A stretch of DNA of 64,000 nt from Protopterus annectens (Eukaryota; Chordata; Ceratodontiformes; Protopteridae): NCBI RefSeq assembly GCF_019279795.1, contig NC_056730.1, positions 607,414,383 to 607,478,382 on the forward strand. Reading direction: 5' to 3'. Shown piece by piece: positions 46,795 through 56,118 of the stretch. The stretch's first letter is position 1. The number at the start of each line of letters is the position of its first letter. The translations under genes were made by a program, and so were the position numbers. A model generated the notes under the pieces. That model was not told the origin of the DNA, did not search any database, and saw only the letters and a program-made list of their open reading frames with translations.

Positions 46795-49700
46795 TGTAGG
46801 AGACAGAATACAAGGTTAGGGTCTTGAGGCAGTCTGCATAGGACATTTTTCTTATGGCCTGTATTTTTTTAGTCAGGAACCTCTGTGGGCATTCCAATTG
46901 TTGGATATGCCTGGTCAGATACATATCAAAGGAGGCATTGTACTCAATGATAGGTCTAATGAATGCTGATTACAGTGGAACAATGACTTTCTTGGACTTA
47001 GATGCCACATCTTTATTTATAAGTTGTGCATCATAGAATGATTTCCTCAGTACTATAGACACACAATGGTCAAAGGCTAGATTACTGTCTATGTGTGTCC
47101 CCAAGTCCCTGACTACTGGGTTAAATCTAAGGGGTGTTTTGCCAATATGATAGTTACCAGGGGTGGATAACTTCCCAAAAGATACTATTTTGCACTTCTT
47201 GGCATTTAGTTTTAGTCCTTGGCTCTGACACCATTTGGTTGTCTGAGTCAGCCCTTCCTGTAGAACATCTGTGTCAGTGGGGGATACTATGACAGTTCCT
47301 AATTTGCACCATCTGCAAGTTTAGTCAGTCAGAGCCTACCAACATTGGCATTGACTTCAGAGAAGTAAATTCCAAAAAGGTGTGGTCCAGGGACCTATCC
47401 CTGAGGGACTCCACTTGTGACAGGCTTCATTGTAGAGGTAGACTCCCACTTCTGACTTCCAAGGTCCTATCTTTGAGCCAGTTGGCTGTCCACTGGGTGA
47501 TGTATGAGTTTGTACCTAACCTCTTGAGTTTGTCAACAATGCCCAAGTGGGGTATTGTGTCAAATGCCTTGGCCAGGTCAAGGTAAGCAGTGTGAACAGT
47601 TCTACCCTAATCCATGGCTTTGGTGATCTTTTCAAAGAAGTCCACGAGGTGAAGTAGGCATAACCTGCCCTTGATGAAACCAAACTGGGTTGGGTCCAGT
47701 GTCTGGAGGCTTACTATATCACTATTGATCATTTGTATGATAATTCTTTCCATGGCTTTACATATAAGACTAGTAAGACTTATGGGTCTGTAGTTTCCAT
47801 GGTCTGTAGGTGGCCCATCTTTGTGCAGAGGGATGACTGTTGCTGTTCTCCATTTATTAGGCATGAAACCAGCTTGGCGGCTACAATTAAATAGCAATTC
47901 CAGAGGACCTAATGGGTCATGTTTCATGCTATTTAGAAGGCATCCAAGGATAATGTATAGGCCCATCGATGCAGTATTTTTGGCTTTAGAGAGAACATTA
48001 AGGACCTGTTCCCTAGTGATAGCAGGGGTGGTTATATTTGATGGTATTACCTGAATGAAGGTTGAGGGTGAGAAAGGGGTAAAGTTGGAGATGAATTTAT
48101 CAGCCAGTAGGTTTGCTGTATTTTCTGGCTCAGTAAAGGTGGCTCCATTTACAGTGATCTCTGCACACAATTGTATATTGCCTCTGAGGTTGCAGACATA
48201 GCTAAAGAATGCATTGTGATTGTACTTGGCCTGGGAGGCCAAATTTATCTCAAAGTTGGTTTTGGTAGACTATTTGTCCTCTGAGTTGTTTGTTTAGTTT
48301 GATGAGACTGTTGTTATTCTGCTGGGTACCTCCTAATTGTTGCCATACTTTTCTTCATTCTGTTATACAGCCTACTGGTTTTGTGATTCCACTGGGCTGA
48401 ATTGTTTTCTGAGTTAGTTCTGTACTTCCTGGTGGACATAGCTGTTTCTATGCAGCTATTAACATGCTTGTACAGTGTTTCTGTGAACAGTTCTGCATAG
48501 GCAGCAGTCTTTTCAGGGTTTATAGGGACTTGAAATTTTGCCAGCTAATCACTTGATAGCAGGGAGTTAGCCTTAGAGTAGTTCCTGAATATCCCAGGTT
48601 TAGCTGGGGGGGTCCAGGTTTTGTTTTTACTTCAAAGGAGATAATTTTGTTGTCTAACCTTACCAGAGAAAATATTACAGTAAGGGGTGTACAGCACTCT
48701 CCCATATTAATGAGGACCAGATCCAGTATGTTTGCTCCCCTGGTTGGTGTACTGACAGTCTGGTCCAGAGGGTTTGTGTTTAGAAAATCCAGGAATCTCT
48801 GTGCCTTACATTTTGTGTCATATAAGATTCCCAGTCAATCGTAGGGTAATTAAAGTCACCCGTGAATATGGTATTGGGTTGCACTATGAGAGTGTCCAAT
48901 AAGTTTAAATACATGGTATGGGTTTCCTGGGTTATAGAGAGGGATTTATAGCTTGCAAGGAAGTGGTATTGGATTTTTCCTATGGTGAGTTGAACATGGA
49001 GCAGCTCAAGTGCATTGTCCTGTTTGACCAGCCTTGAGGTTTATTTTTGATATAAATCGAGACACCTCCACCTTTAGTCCCTGTCTGTGTAGTAGCTGGT
49101 CTGAATGTGTGGAAGGCATTATATCCTTGCACTGTTGGTGTACTCTCCATGGCTTTAAGCTATGTCTCAGTGACCCACACAGGCATCAGCATTCTCTAGG
49201 TTGAAGAGAGCTTCTAGGGAGTGGAGTTTTTTGTTTAGGCTCCTAGCACTGAGCAGTAATACCGTTAGATTTTTCTTGGTTTTTATTTGCTGTGCTGGAA
49301 GTGCTTTCAGTCTGGCATTGCCTAAAAAAAGAACTAGGGGAAGACAATATTTTAGCTATTATTTGAAAGCCTAGAGGGAAGAGGTGCAGACCATCCCTGG
49401 AAAAGCAGTGTGGTCTGTTGACCATCTGCTTCTAGGCTGACAAATATCGCACCCCCTTAGAATGACAGCAGAAACTTAGCCAATTATTAAAGTCAGTCAT
49501 CTTTTGTTCATATTGTGGCATCATCCTTGGAGAAGGTAAAATACTGCTCAGTGATAGGCTCCTACCAGCCTGAAGCAATATTCAGAGAGCTCCATGATGT
49601 CTCTTCATATAGTCTAAGGAGGTACATCTCAGGTCATTTACTCCCACAAGGACTATGACTGACTCGTACTGGTACTTGTGGTCCAATGACCTGAGTGCAT

Positions 49701-50340
49701 GGGTAATGCGGTGGACCTAGCCCCTGACAAGCAAGTGACCATGATGTTCTCCTACTCAGCCTAGTGAGAGGGACATCAGCGTGTCTCACGATAGAGTCTC
49801 CAATGACCAGACTGTTGGATTGTGTGGTGGCTTACCTTCTGGGCCTAGTAGCAGAGGCTTCATTTAATGTGGCTCTATGTGTTGATGTGAGTGTTGTTTT
49901 GAAAGAGTGCATTTGGGGCTGCTGAGGGTAGTTGTCACGTGTACTTCATCTAGGAGATCTTTGGGGTTTATGAAGGTTACATTTAAGTGCCTCAGCATGT
50001 CAGGCTATATGTCTGCTTTGAATTGTGTGTACTACTGACAACCTTATTGACATTAGGAGTATGTTTGTGAGAGCTTTGCATCCAGTTATATTGTGTAAAT
50101 ACATCTCTCACATAACATATTAGTTTGTTTGAAAAATATCTGGTTGTCAGTAAACATGAGGCAATATCCATATCCACCAAGCTGGTAACAGAAGATAGTG
50201 GGAAAGTTCATATCCATGGCAACAGACCCTTTTTTATTGCTAAGACAGTTGGAGTGATAATATAAAGCAATTTCAGGAGTAGCTGTGGGGACAGTGCTTG
50301 TCACTGCAAAGTTGTTGTCCTGTATGCAATTAGGCATTGG
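46795..50340 (-). mobile_element. CR1-D: CR1 LINE, minus strand, 3'-truncated
   Basis: From right to left: ORF1 N-terminus (ATG ~50217 or 50211, with MNFPTIFCYQLGGYGYCLMF...CERC), esterase remains (DGLHLFPLG near 49395), endonuclease remains (~49240-48500) and reverse transcriptase (48242-46800). The 3' end motif is missing and the copy stops in the last ORF2 codons near 46795, directly beside the 3' end of CR1-C. Confidence 0.85.
46800..49240 (-). pseudogene. CR1-D ORF2 remains
   Basis: The best frame is 48242-47607, 212 codons including NYRPISLTSLICKAMERIII and DPTQFGFIKGRLCLLHLVDFF. At the catalytic-box position near 47310 the FADD motif reads LADG because of a small deletion, so polymerase activity would be lost. 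Several further frameshifts. The endonuclease part is fragmentary. Confidence 0.82.
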
Positions 50341-51745
50341 TGAAATGTCACTTGTGCTTTTACAAGAAAAATGTCACTCAAGGTCTGTGTGTCTGTACAG
50401 GTCACTGCCAAACACTTGACAGGAAACTAATACAGAGACTATGAAAATTTAAGGATTAAGTATTTATGCAGATTTTCTGAAGTTAGAAACAATTCAAGCA
50501 GTACTTACTGAAAACAAAGAAATAGCTTGTCAAGAATAATGAAAACAGGGGAGTCGCTTGAATGGCTATTGCCTGGCTACTACTAATGCTAACCTCACCA
50601 CAGCTTCATTTTTCTGGGATACAATGCTCCTTTGCTTCTTCTCTCACCAGAAGCAGAACATTAGTACCAATCCCAAGATAAGAAGCATATGACAGCCTGT
50701 TTGGTGATCCACAGTCTATGATACAAAGATGTGTAGGCTAGTTGTAGCCTTTTCCTGGTAGATGCCTTGAATAGTAACCAGACCAATCAGGAACATCAAG
50801 CACAAGCACTCACTGCTCAACCAGAAACAGTCAGGATTCAATGAAATCTGCACCTTCTCAAAGCAGGAGTAGAATATAAACACAATTTCCAAGTTGTCGC
50901 CTATGAAGCAGTTATTAGGCTTTCTGGTGATCAGCAGACTCCAGAAAATAATGTCACTGTGCTCTATAATTCACCAGGAGAAAAAAAGACGCACTAATCC
51001 CAAGATGACTACTGCGAGGCAGAATGTGGGCTCTCTGGTAACTAATGGCCTTGCAATAGATGTTTAAAGGTAAGATGAAAAAAATGAGTTAATATTCTAA
51101 GCACAGCAATGTGAACTAAGCTGTTATATATGAAAAGGGAGTAACTTAAGCTTTAGCTGTCTAAGTGAAGAGCCACTGATATTAAAAGAACAAGATAGAC
51201 TGAAAGGGGGTGGGCACTTCTGTATTCTGGTTCTATGGAATAAAGTGGGATGACCAATACATTTAAATAGCTGAAGAGGAGTGATTTCACAAAATGCTAA
51301 TTTTGTGCTTACTCACAACAACCAGTGAAAGTAGAGAGGGAAGGAGATATGTGGTCAATTTAACATAAGGGGAGGCAACTAGAAAGACAGTTGTCCTTAA
51401 TTTCAACAGTTTACTAAGAGGCACAGCTGTAGTCTCATTCCAACTTTTAATAGTAAATTTAAAGCAGAATACAAATAAAAGGTGACATAAAGAAAAGCAA
51501 ATGACAGTACAGAAAGCAGGAGAATGTAATAAAGTAATACTAAAGACGGGAAAGCAAAATAAAAATAACCTTGCCCACAAAACAAGATGAGGCAAACTCT
51601 GTGTGTGCTTTTCCAATATAGGTTTGAAATGTTTTATTTCACCCCTTAAATAGAAGATTTAGTTTGCAGCTCCACCCAGCTAATTCACAGATAATTAATC
51701 TTAATCGGTCAGGTCTATTTTCTGTCTGACTCTTTAATTGACCTG
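50341..51745. other. Unclassified region, possibly CR1-D 5'UTR with weak internal repeats
   Basis: No coding potential. Weak repeated phrases ('ctaatcccaagat' near 50993 and 'ccaatcccaagat' near 50668; 'tttctggtgatcagcagact' near 50922 and 'tttggtgatccacagtct' near 50700) suggest old tandem monomers of the kind found in LINE 5' regions. Origin not proven. Confidence 0.35.
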
Positions 51746-52030
51746 TTCCACTCCTCACAATGGACAGGTAGTTATGCAGGCTGCAGACACCGGAGACTGT
51801 GAAGTGTGAATAGGAGAAGCCCTCTCATTTCCCCTCTTAAAATCCCTTCACTGTAGTACTGCACAGCTCCCTCCCTTTAACTAGGGAGCTTAACTTCAGT
51901 TTAAAAGCCACCTGAATGAGATTTACAAGCTCCTTGATATGTCCAGTGTTAAAGTAATGTGTTAGTACATTTAGTGTGAGTAGTCCTGAGATATGAGTCT
52001 GACATTCGGAAGTACTTCTGCCCTGCTCCT

Positions 52031-52121
52031 CCTCTGGCCTAGTGGTTAGGGGATGGTTTTATGTGTGCAGATTACAGGGTTCGATCCCTGACTACAGTGA
52101 AAGGCAGGCAGTTTCTTTTTT
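52031..52121 (+). other. tRNA-derived Pol III-type sequence, unit 1
   Basis: A box TGGCCTAGTGG at 52035-52045 and B box GGTTCGATCCC at 52078-52088, at normal tRNA spacing, followed by a six-T Pol III-type terminator at 52116-52121. The head resembles tRNA-Glu (TAGTGGTTAGG). It is not a functional tRNA: the predicted acceptor arms do not pair and no clean anticodon stem can be drawn, although a T-arm of CAGGG/CCCTG with a six-base loop exists. It may be a decayed tRNA, a SINE head or a small Pol III RNA gene. Expression is unknown. It is transcribed towards the tRNA-His gene of the same unit. Confidence 0.6.
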
Positions 52122-52549
52122 GTCCAGATGCCTTTTTCCTCTCTTCCCCTGTCCATTTGCTACATCGTTTTACACTTGCAAACTTACCATTGTCTGTAGA
52201 GCACATGGCTTTGCACGCAAAGGCCTACTGAGCTCCTTGCACATTACAGCAACACACTGGCAGAATGCAATGCCTTGCTGAATACAGTTGCAAGATAGGA
52301 CAGGCATACTCCTAGGGAGGACTAAGATGAGGGAGACACTATAGAAGACTGCCAGAAATGAGACAGTGGGGTCAGACTTCTGGTCCTTGTTTACACTCAC
52401 TGTGTTGATATCTGCACTCTGTCTTCCTTGTCCTTGCCTTCTTTCTCTTTGACACTATTTGCCGGACTGCCTGGCAATGCCTCAAGTTCTAAAGTATATT
52501 ATCTCCAACGGTCTCCAGACATTAAGCTTGAGCCTCCTTATCGATAAAG

Positions 52550-52553
52550 AAAA
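52550..52553 (-). terminator. Pol III T-run behind tRNA-His, unit 1
   Basis: TTTT on the minus strand, 25 bases past the tRNA 3' end, followed by CTTT. Long for a tRNA trailer but within reach. Confidence 0.6.
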
Positions 52554-52578
52554 GTGAATCTCCTACGACTTCCCACAC

Positions 52579-52650
52579 TGCCGTGACTCGGATTTGAACC
52601 GAGGTTGCTGCGGCCACAACGCAGAGTACTAACCACTATACGATCACGGC
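52579..52650 (-). tRNA. tRNA-His(GUG), unit 1
   Basis: 72 nt. The acceptor GCCGTGA pairs with TCACGGC, and the final A is the discriminator. Anticodon loop TTGTGGC with GTG, stem CTGCG/CGCAG. Reads as the standard metazoan tRNA-His, to which G-1 is added after transcription. One deviation: T-loop position 57 is A instead of G (+ strand 52595, a CpG transition), which the B-box consensus tolerates. Likely a working gene. Confidence 0.9.
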
Positions 52651-53261
52651 AAGCTATCTGGAGAGGTGGTTTGGCTTTCTGTGCAATCGCTTCTGAGGTG
52701 CAGAAAAGGTTGCTCATCCTTGAAACAGCATGTAAAGGTGCATCTTAACTGATTTCTACTACTCATATTTAAACATCCTTGATGCAGTTCCACTCATTCT
52801 GTGTATGGTTCATATCTTTTTATTGCCTGCCTCACTTTTTTGGGCTAGCGATGATCGTGAATATGCCGAGGGCATAGTCCATGGTAAATTGCATCAGCCA
52901 AAGAGGGCATCTATTCAAAAGCCTGAGCAGGTTTCATCCTTGAATGCTCTCCTTTGAATGGTGGTGCCACTTTGCTAAATCACTCCTCACAATGGACAGG
53001 TAGTTATGCAGGCTGCAGACACCGGAGACTGTGAAGTGTGAATAGGAGAAGCCCTCTCATTTCCCCTCTTAAAATCCCTTCACTGTAGTACTGCACAGCT
53101 CCTCCCTTTAACTAGGGAGCTTAACTTCAGTTTAAAAGCCACCTGAATGAGATTTACAAGCTCCTTGATATGTCCAGTGTTAAAGTAATGTGTTAGTACA
53201 TTTAGTGTGAGTAGTCCTGAGATATGAGTCTGACATTCGGAAGTACTTCTGCCCTGCTCCT

Positions 53262-53352
53262 CCTCTGGCCTAGTGGTTAGGGGGATGGTTTTATGTGTGC
53301 AGATTACAGGGTTCGATCCTTGACTACAGTGAAAGGCAGGCAGTTTCTTTTT
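53262..53352 (+). other. tRNA-derived Pol III-type sequence, unit 2
   Basis: A box as in unit 1. The B box reads GGTTCGATCCT (last base changed). T-run of five at 53348-53352. Confidence 0.55.
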
Positions 53353-53778
53353 GTCCAGATGCCTTTTCCTCTCTTCCCTGTCCATTTGCTACATCGTTTT
53401 ACACTTGCAAACTTACCATTGTCTGTAGAGCACATGGCTTTGCACGCAAAGGCCTACTGAGCTCCTTGCACATTACAGCAACACACTGGCAGAATGCAAT
53501 GCCTTGCTGAATACAGTTGCAAGATAGGACAGGCATACTCCTAGGGAGGACTAAGATGAGGGAGACACTATAGAAGACTGCCAGAAATGAGACAGTGGGG
53601 TCAGACTTCTGGTCCTTGTTTACACTCACTGTGTTGATATCTGCACTCTGTCTTCCTTGTCCTTGCCTTCTTTCTCTTTGACACTATTTGTCGGACTGCC
53701 TGGCAATGCCTCAAGTTCTAAAGTATATTATCTCCAACGGTCTCCAGACATTAAGCTTGAGCCTCCTTATCGATAAAG

Positions 53779-53782
53779 AAAA
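53779..53782 (-). terminator. Pol III T-run behind tRNA-His, unit 2
   Basis: Minus-strand TTTT 25 bases past the tRNA end, same position as in units 1 and 3. Confidence 0.6.
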
Positions 53783-53807
53783 GTGAATCTCCTACGACTT
53801 CCCACAC

Positions 53808-53879
53808 TGCCGTGACTCGGATTCGAACCGAGGTTGCTGCGGCCACAACGCAGAGTACTAACCACTATACGATCACGGC
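53808..53879 (-). tRNA. tRNA-His(GUG), unit 2, consensus copy
   Basis: 72 nt with all stems closed, T-loop TTCGAAT, anticodon GTG and discriminator A. To my knowledge it is indistinguishable from the standard vertebrate cytosolic tRNA-His. The best candidate for a working gene in the array. Confidence 0.95.
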
Positions 53880-54491
53880 AAGCTATCTGGAGAGGTGGTT
53901 TGGCTTTCTGTGCAATCGCTTCTGAGGTGCAGAAAAGGTTGCTCATCCTTGAAACAGCATGTAAAGGTGCATCTTAACTGATTTCTACTACTCATATTTA
54001 AACATCCTTGATGCAGTTCCACTCATTCTGTGTATGGTTCATATCTTTTTATTGCCTGCCTCACTTTTTTGGGCTAGCGATGATCGTGAATATGCCGAGG
54101 GCATAGTCCATGGTAAATTGCATCAGCCAAAGAGGGCATCTATTCAAAAGCCTGAGCAGGTTTCATCCTTGAATGCTCTCCTTTGAATGGTGGTGCCACT
54201 TTGCTAAATCACTCCTCACAATGGACAGGTAGTTATGCAGGCTGCAGACACCGGAGACTGTGAAGTGTGAATAGGAGAAGCCCTCTCATTTCCCCTCTTA
54301 AAATCCCTTCACTGTAGTACTGCACAGCTCCCTCCCTTTAACTAGGGAGCTTAACTTCAGTTTAAAAGCCACCTGAATGAGATTTACAAGCTCCTTGATA
54401 TGTCCAGTGTTAAAGTAATGTGTTAGTACATTTAGTGTGAGTAGTCCTGAGATATGAGTCTGACATTCGGAAGTACTTCTGCCCTGCTCCT

Positions 54492-54583
54492 CCTCTGGCC
54501 TAGTGGTTAGGGGGATGGTTTTATGTGTGCAGATTACAGGGTTCGATCCCTGACTACAGTGAAAGGCAGGCAGTTTCTTTTTT
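54492..54583 (+). other. tRNA-derived Pol III-type sequence, unit 3
   Basis: Intact A and B boxes, six T's at 54578-54583. Confidence 0.6.
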
Positions 54584-55010
54584 GTCCAGATGCCTTTTTC
54601 CTCTCTTCCCTGTCCATTTGCTACATCGTTTTACACTTGCAAACTTACCATTGTCTGTAGAGCACATGGCTTTGCACGCAAAGGCCTACTGAGCTCCTTG
54701 CACATTACAGCAACACACTGGCAGAATGCAATGCCTTGCTGAATACAGTTGCAAGATAGGACAGGCATACTCCTAGGGAGGACTAAGATGAGGGAGACAC
54801 TATAGAAGACTGCCAGAAATGAGACAGTGGGGTCAGACTTCTGGTCCTTGTTTACACTCACTGTGTTGATATCTGCACTCTGTCTTCCTTGTCCTTGCCT
54901 TCTTTCTCTTTGACACTATTTGCCGGACTGCCTGGCAATGCCTCAAGTTCTAAAGTATATTATCTCCAACGGTCTCCAGACATTAAGCTTGAGCCTCCTT
55001 ATCGATAAAG

Positions 55011-55014
55011 AAAA
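55011..55014 (-). terminator. Pol III T-run behind tRNA-His, unit 3
   Basis: Minus-strand TTTT 25 bases past the tRNA end. Confidence 0.6.
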
Positions 55015-55039
55015 GTGAATCTCCTACGACTTCCCACAC

Positions 55040-55111
55040 TGCCGTGACTCGGATTCAAACCGAGGTTGCTGCAGCCACAACGCAGAGTACTAACCACTAT
55101 ACGATCACGGC
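55040..55111 (-). tRNA. tRNA-His(GUG), unit 3, variant with altered T-loop
   Basis: 72 nt, acceptor and anticodon intact. Two changes from unit 2: C56 to T in the T-loop (+ strand 55057), which removes a nearly invariant base that pairs with G19 and lies in the B box, and C39 to T in the anticodon stem (+ strand 55073), leaving a G-U pair. Both are CpG transitions. Transcription and folding may be reduced, so it may be on the way to a pseudogene. Confidence 0.75.
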
Positions 55112-55442
55112 AAGCTATCTGGAGAGGTGGTTTGGCTTTCTGTGCAATCGCTTCTGAGGTGCAGAAAAGGTTGCTCATCCTTGAAACAGCATGTAAAGGT
55201 GCATCTTAACTGATTTCTACTACTCATATTTAAACATCCTTGATGCAGTTCCACTCATTCTGTGTATGGTTCATATCTTTTTATTGCCTGCCTCACTTTT
55301 TGGGCTAGCGATGATCGTGAATATGCCGAGGGCATAGTCCATGGTAAATTGCATCAGCCAAAGAGGGCATCTATTCAAAAGCCTGAGCAGGTTTCATCCT
55401 TGAATGCTCTCCTTTGAATGGTGGTGCCACTTTGCTAAATCA

Positions 55443-56118
55443 CTCCTCACAATGGACAGGTAGTTATGCAGGCTGCAGACACCGGAGACTGTGAAGTGTG
55501 AATAGGAGAAGCCCTCTCATTTCCCCTCTTAAAATCCCTTCACTGTAGTACTGCACAGCTCCCTCCCTTTAACTAGGGAGCTTAACTTCAGTTTAAAAGC
55601 CACCTGAATGAGATTTACAAGCTCCTTGATATGTCCAGTGTTAAAGTAATGTGTTAGTACATTTAGTGTGAGTAGTCCTGAGATATGAGTCTGACATTCG
55701 GAAGTACTTCTGCCCTGCTCCTCCTCTGGCCTAGTGGTTAGGGGGATGGTTTTATGTGTGCAGATTACAGGGTTCGATCCCTGACTACAGTGAAAGGCAG
55801 GCAGTTTCTTTTTTGTCCAGATGCCTTTTTCCTCTCTTCCCCTGTCCATTTGCTACATCGTTTTACACTTGCAAACTTACCATTGTCTGTAGAGCACATG
55901 GCTTTGCACGCAAAGGCCTACTGAGCTCCTTGCACATTACAGCAACACACTGGCAGAATGCAATGCCTTGCTGAGTACAGTTGCAAGATAGGACAGGCAT
56001 ACTCCTAGGGAGGACTAAGATGAGGGAGACACTATAGAAGACTGCCAGAAATGAGACAGTGGGGTCAGACTTCTGGTCCTTGTTTACACTCACTGTGTTG
56101 ATATCTGCACTCTGTCTT
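55443..56118 (+). repeat. Tandem array unit 4 (clean part)
   Basis: Matches the other units up to 'gatatctgcactctgtctt', then sequence quality collapses before the tRNA-His position. Confidence 0.93.
55723..55814 (+). other. tRNA-derived Pol III-type sequence, unit 4
   Basis: Intact A and B boxes, six T's at 55809-55814. Confidence 0.6.

Larger units (their letters stand above)
51750..52982 (+). repeat. Tandem array unit 1 (~1.23 kb)
   Basis: First clean unit, starting 'ctcctcacaatggacagg'. Contains the tRNA-derived sequence at 52031 and tRNA-His at 52579. The start is abrupt against unrelated sequence. Nearly identical to the next two units, with differences mostly in homopolymer length and at CpG sites. 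Confidence 0.95.
52983..54211 (+). repeat. Tandem array unit 2 (1229 bp)
   Basis: Same order of parts as unit 1. Shorter homopolymers in a few places (five T's at 53348-53352 instead of six). Confidence 0.95.
54212..55442 (+). repeat. Tandem array unit 3 (1231 bp)
   Basis: Same layout as units 1 and 2. Holds a tRNA-His variant with two CpG transitions. Confidence 0.95.

Noticed and set aside
52031-52121. Calling the plus-strand sequence a functional tRNA-Glu
   Set aside because: A and B boxes fit, but the acceptor arms do not pair, the T-loop is one base short and no anticodon stem forms.
52170-52400. A 76-codon minus-strand frame recurring unchanged in every array unit (also 53399, 54631, 55863 and 63344)
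   Set aside because: It recurs only because the units are near-identical. Its diverged counterpart at 32187-32378 is not preserved as a protein, it overlaps nothing coding-like, and it has no recognisable domain.
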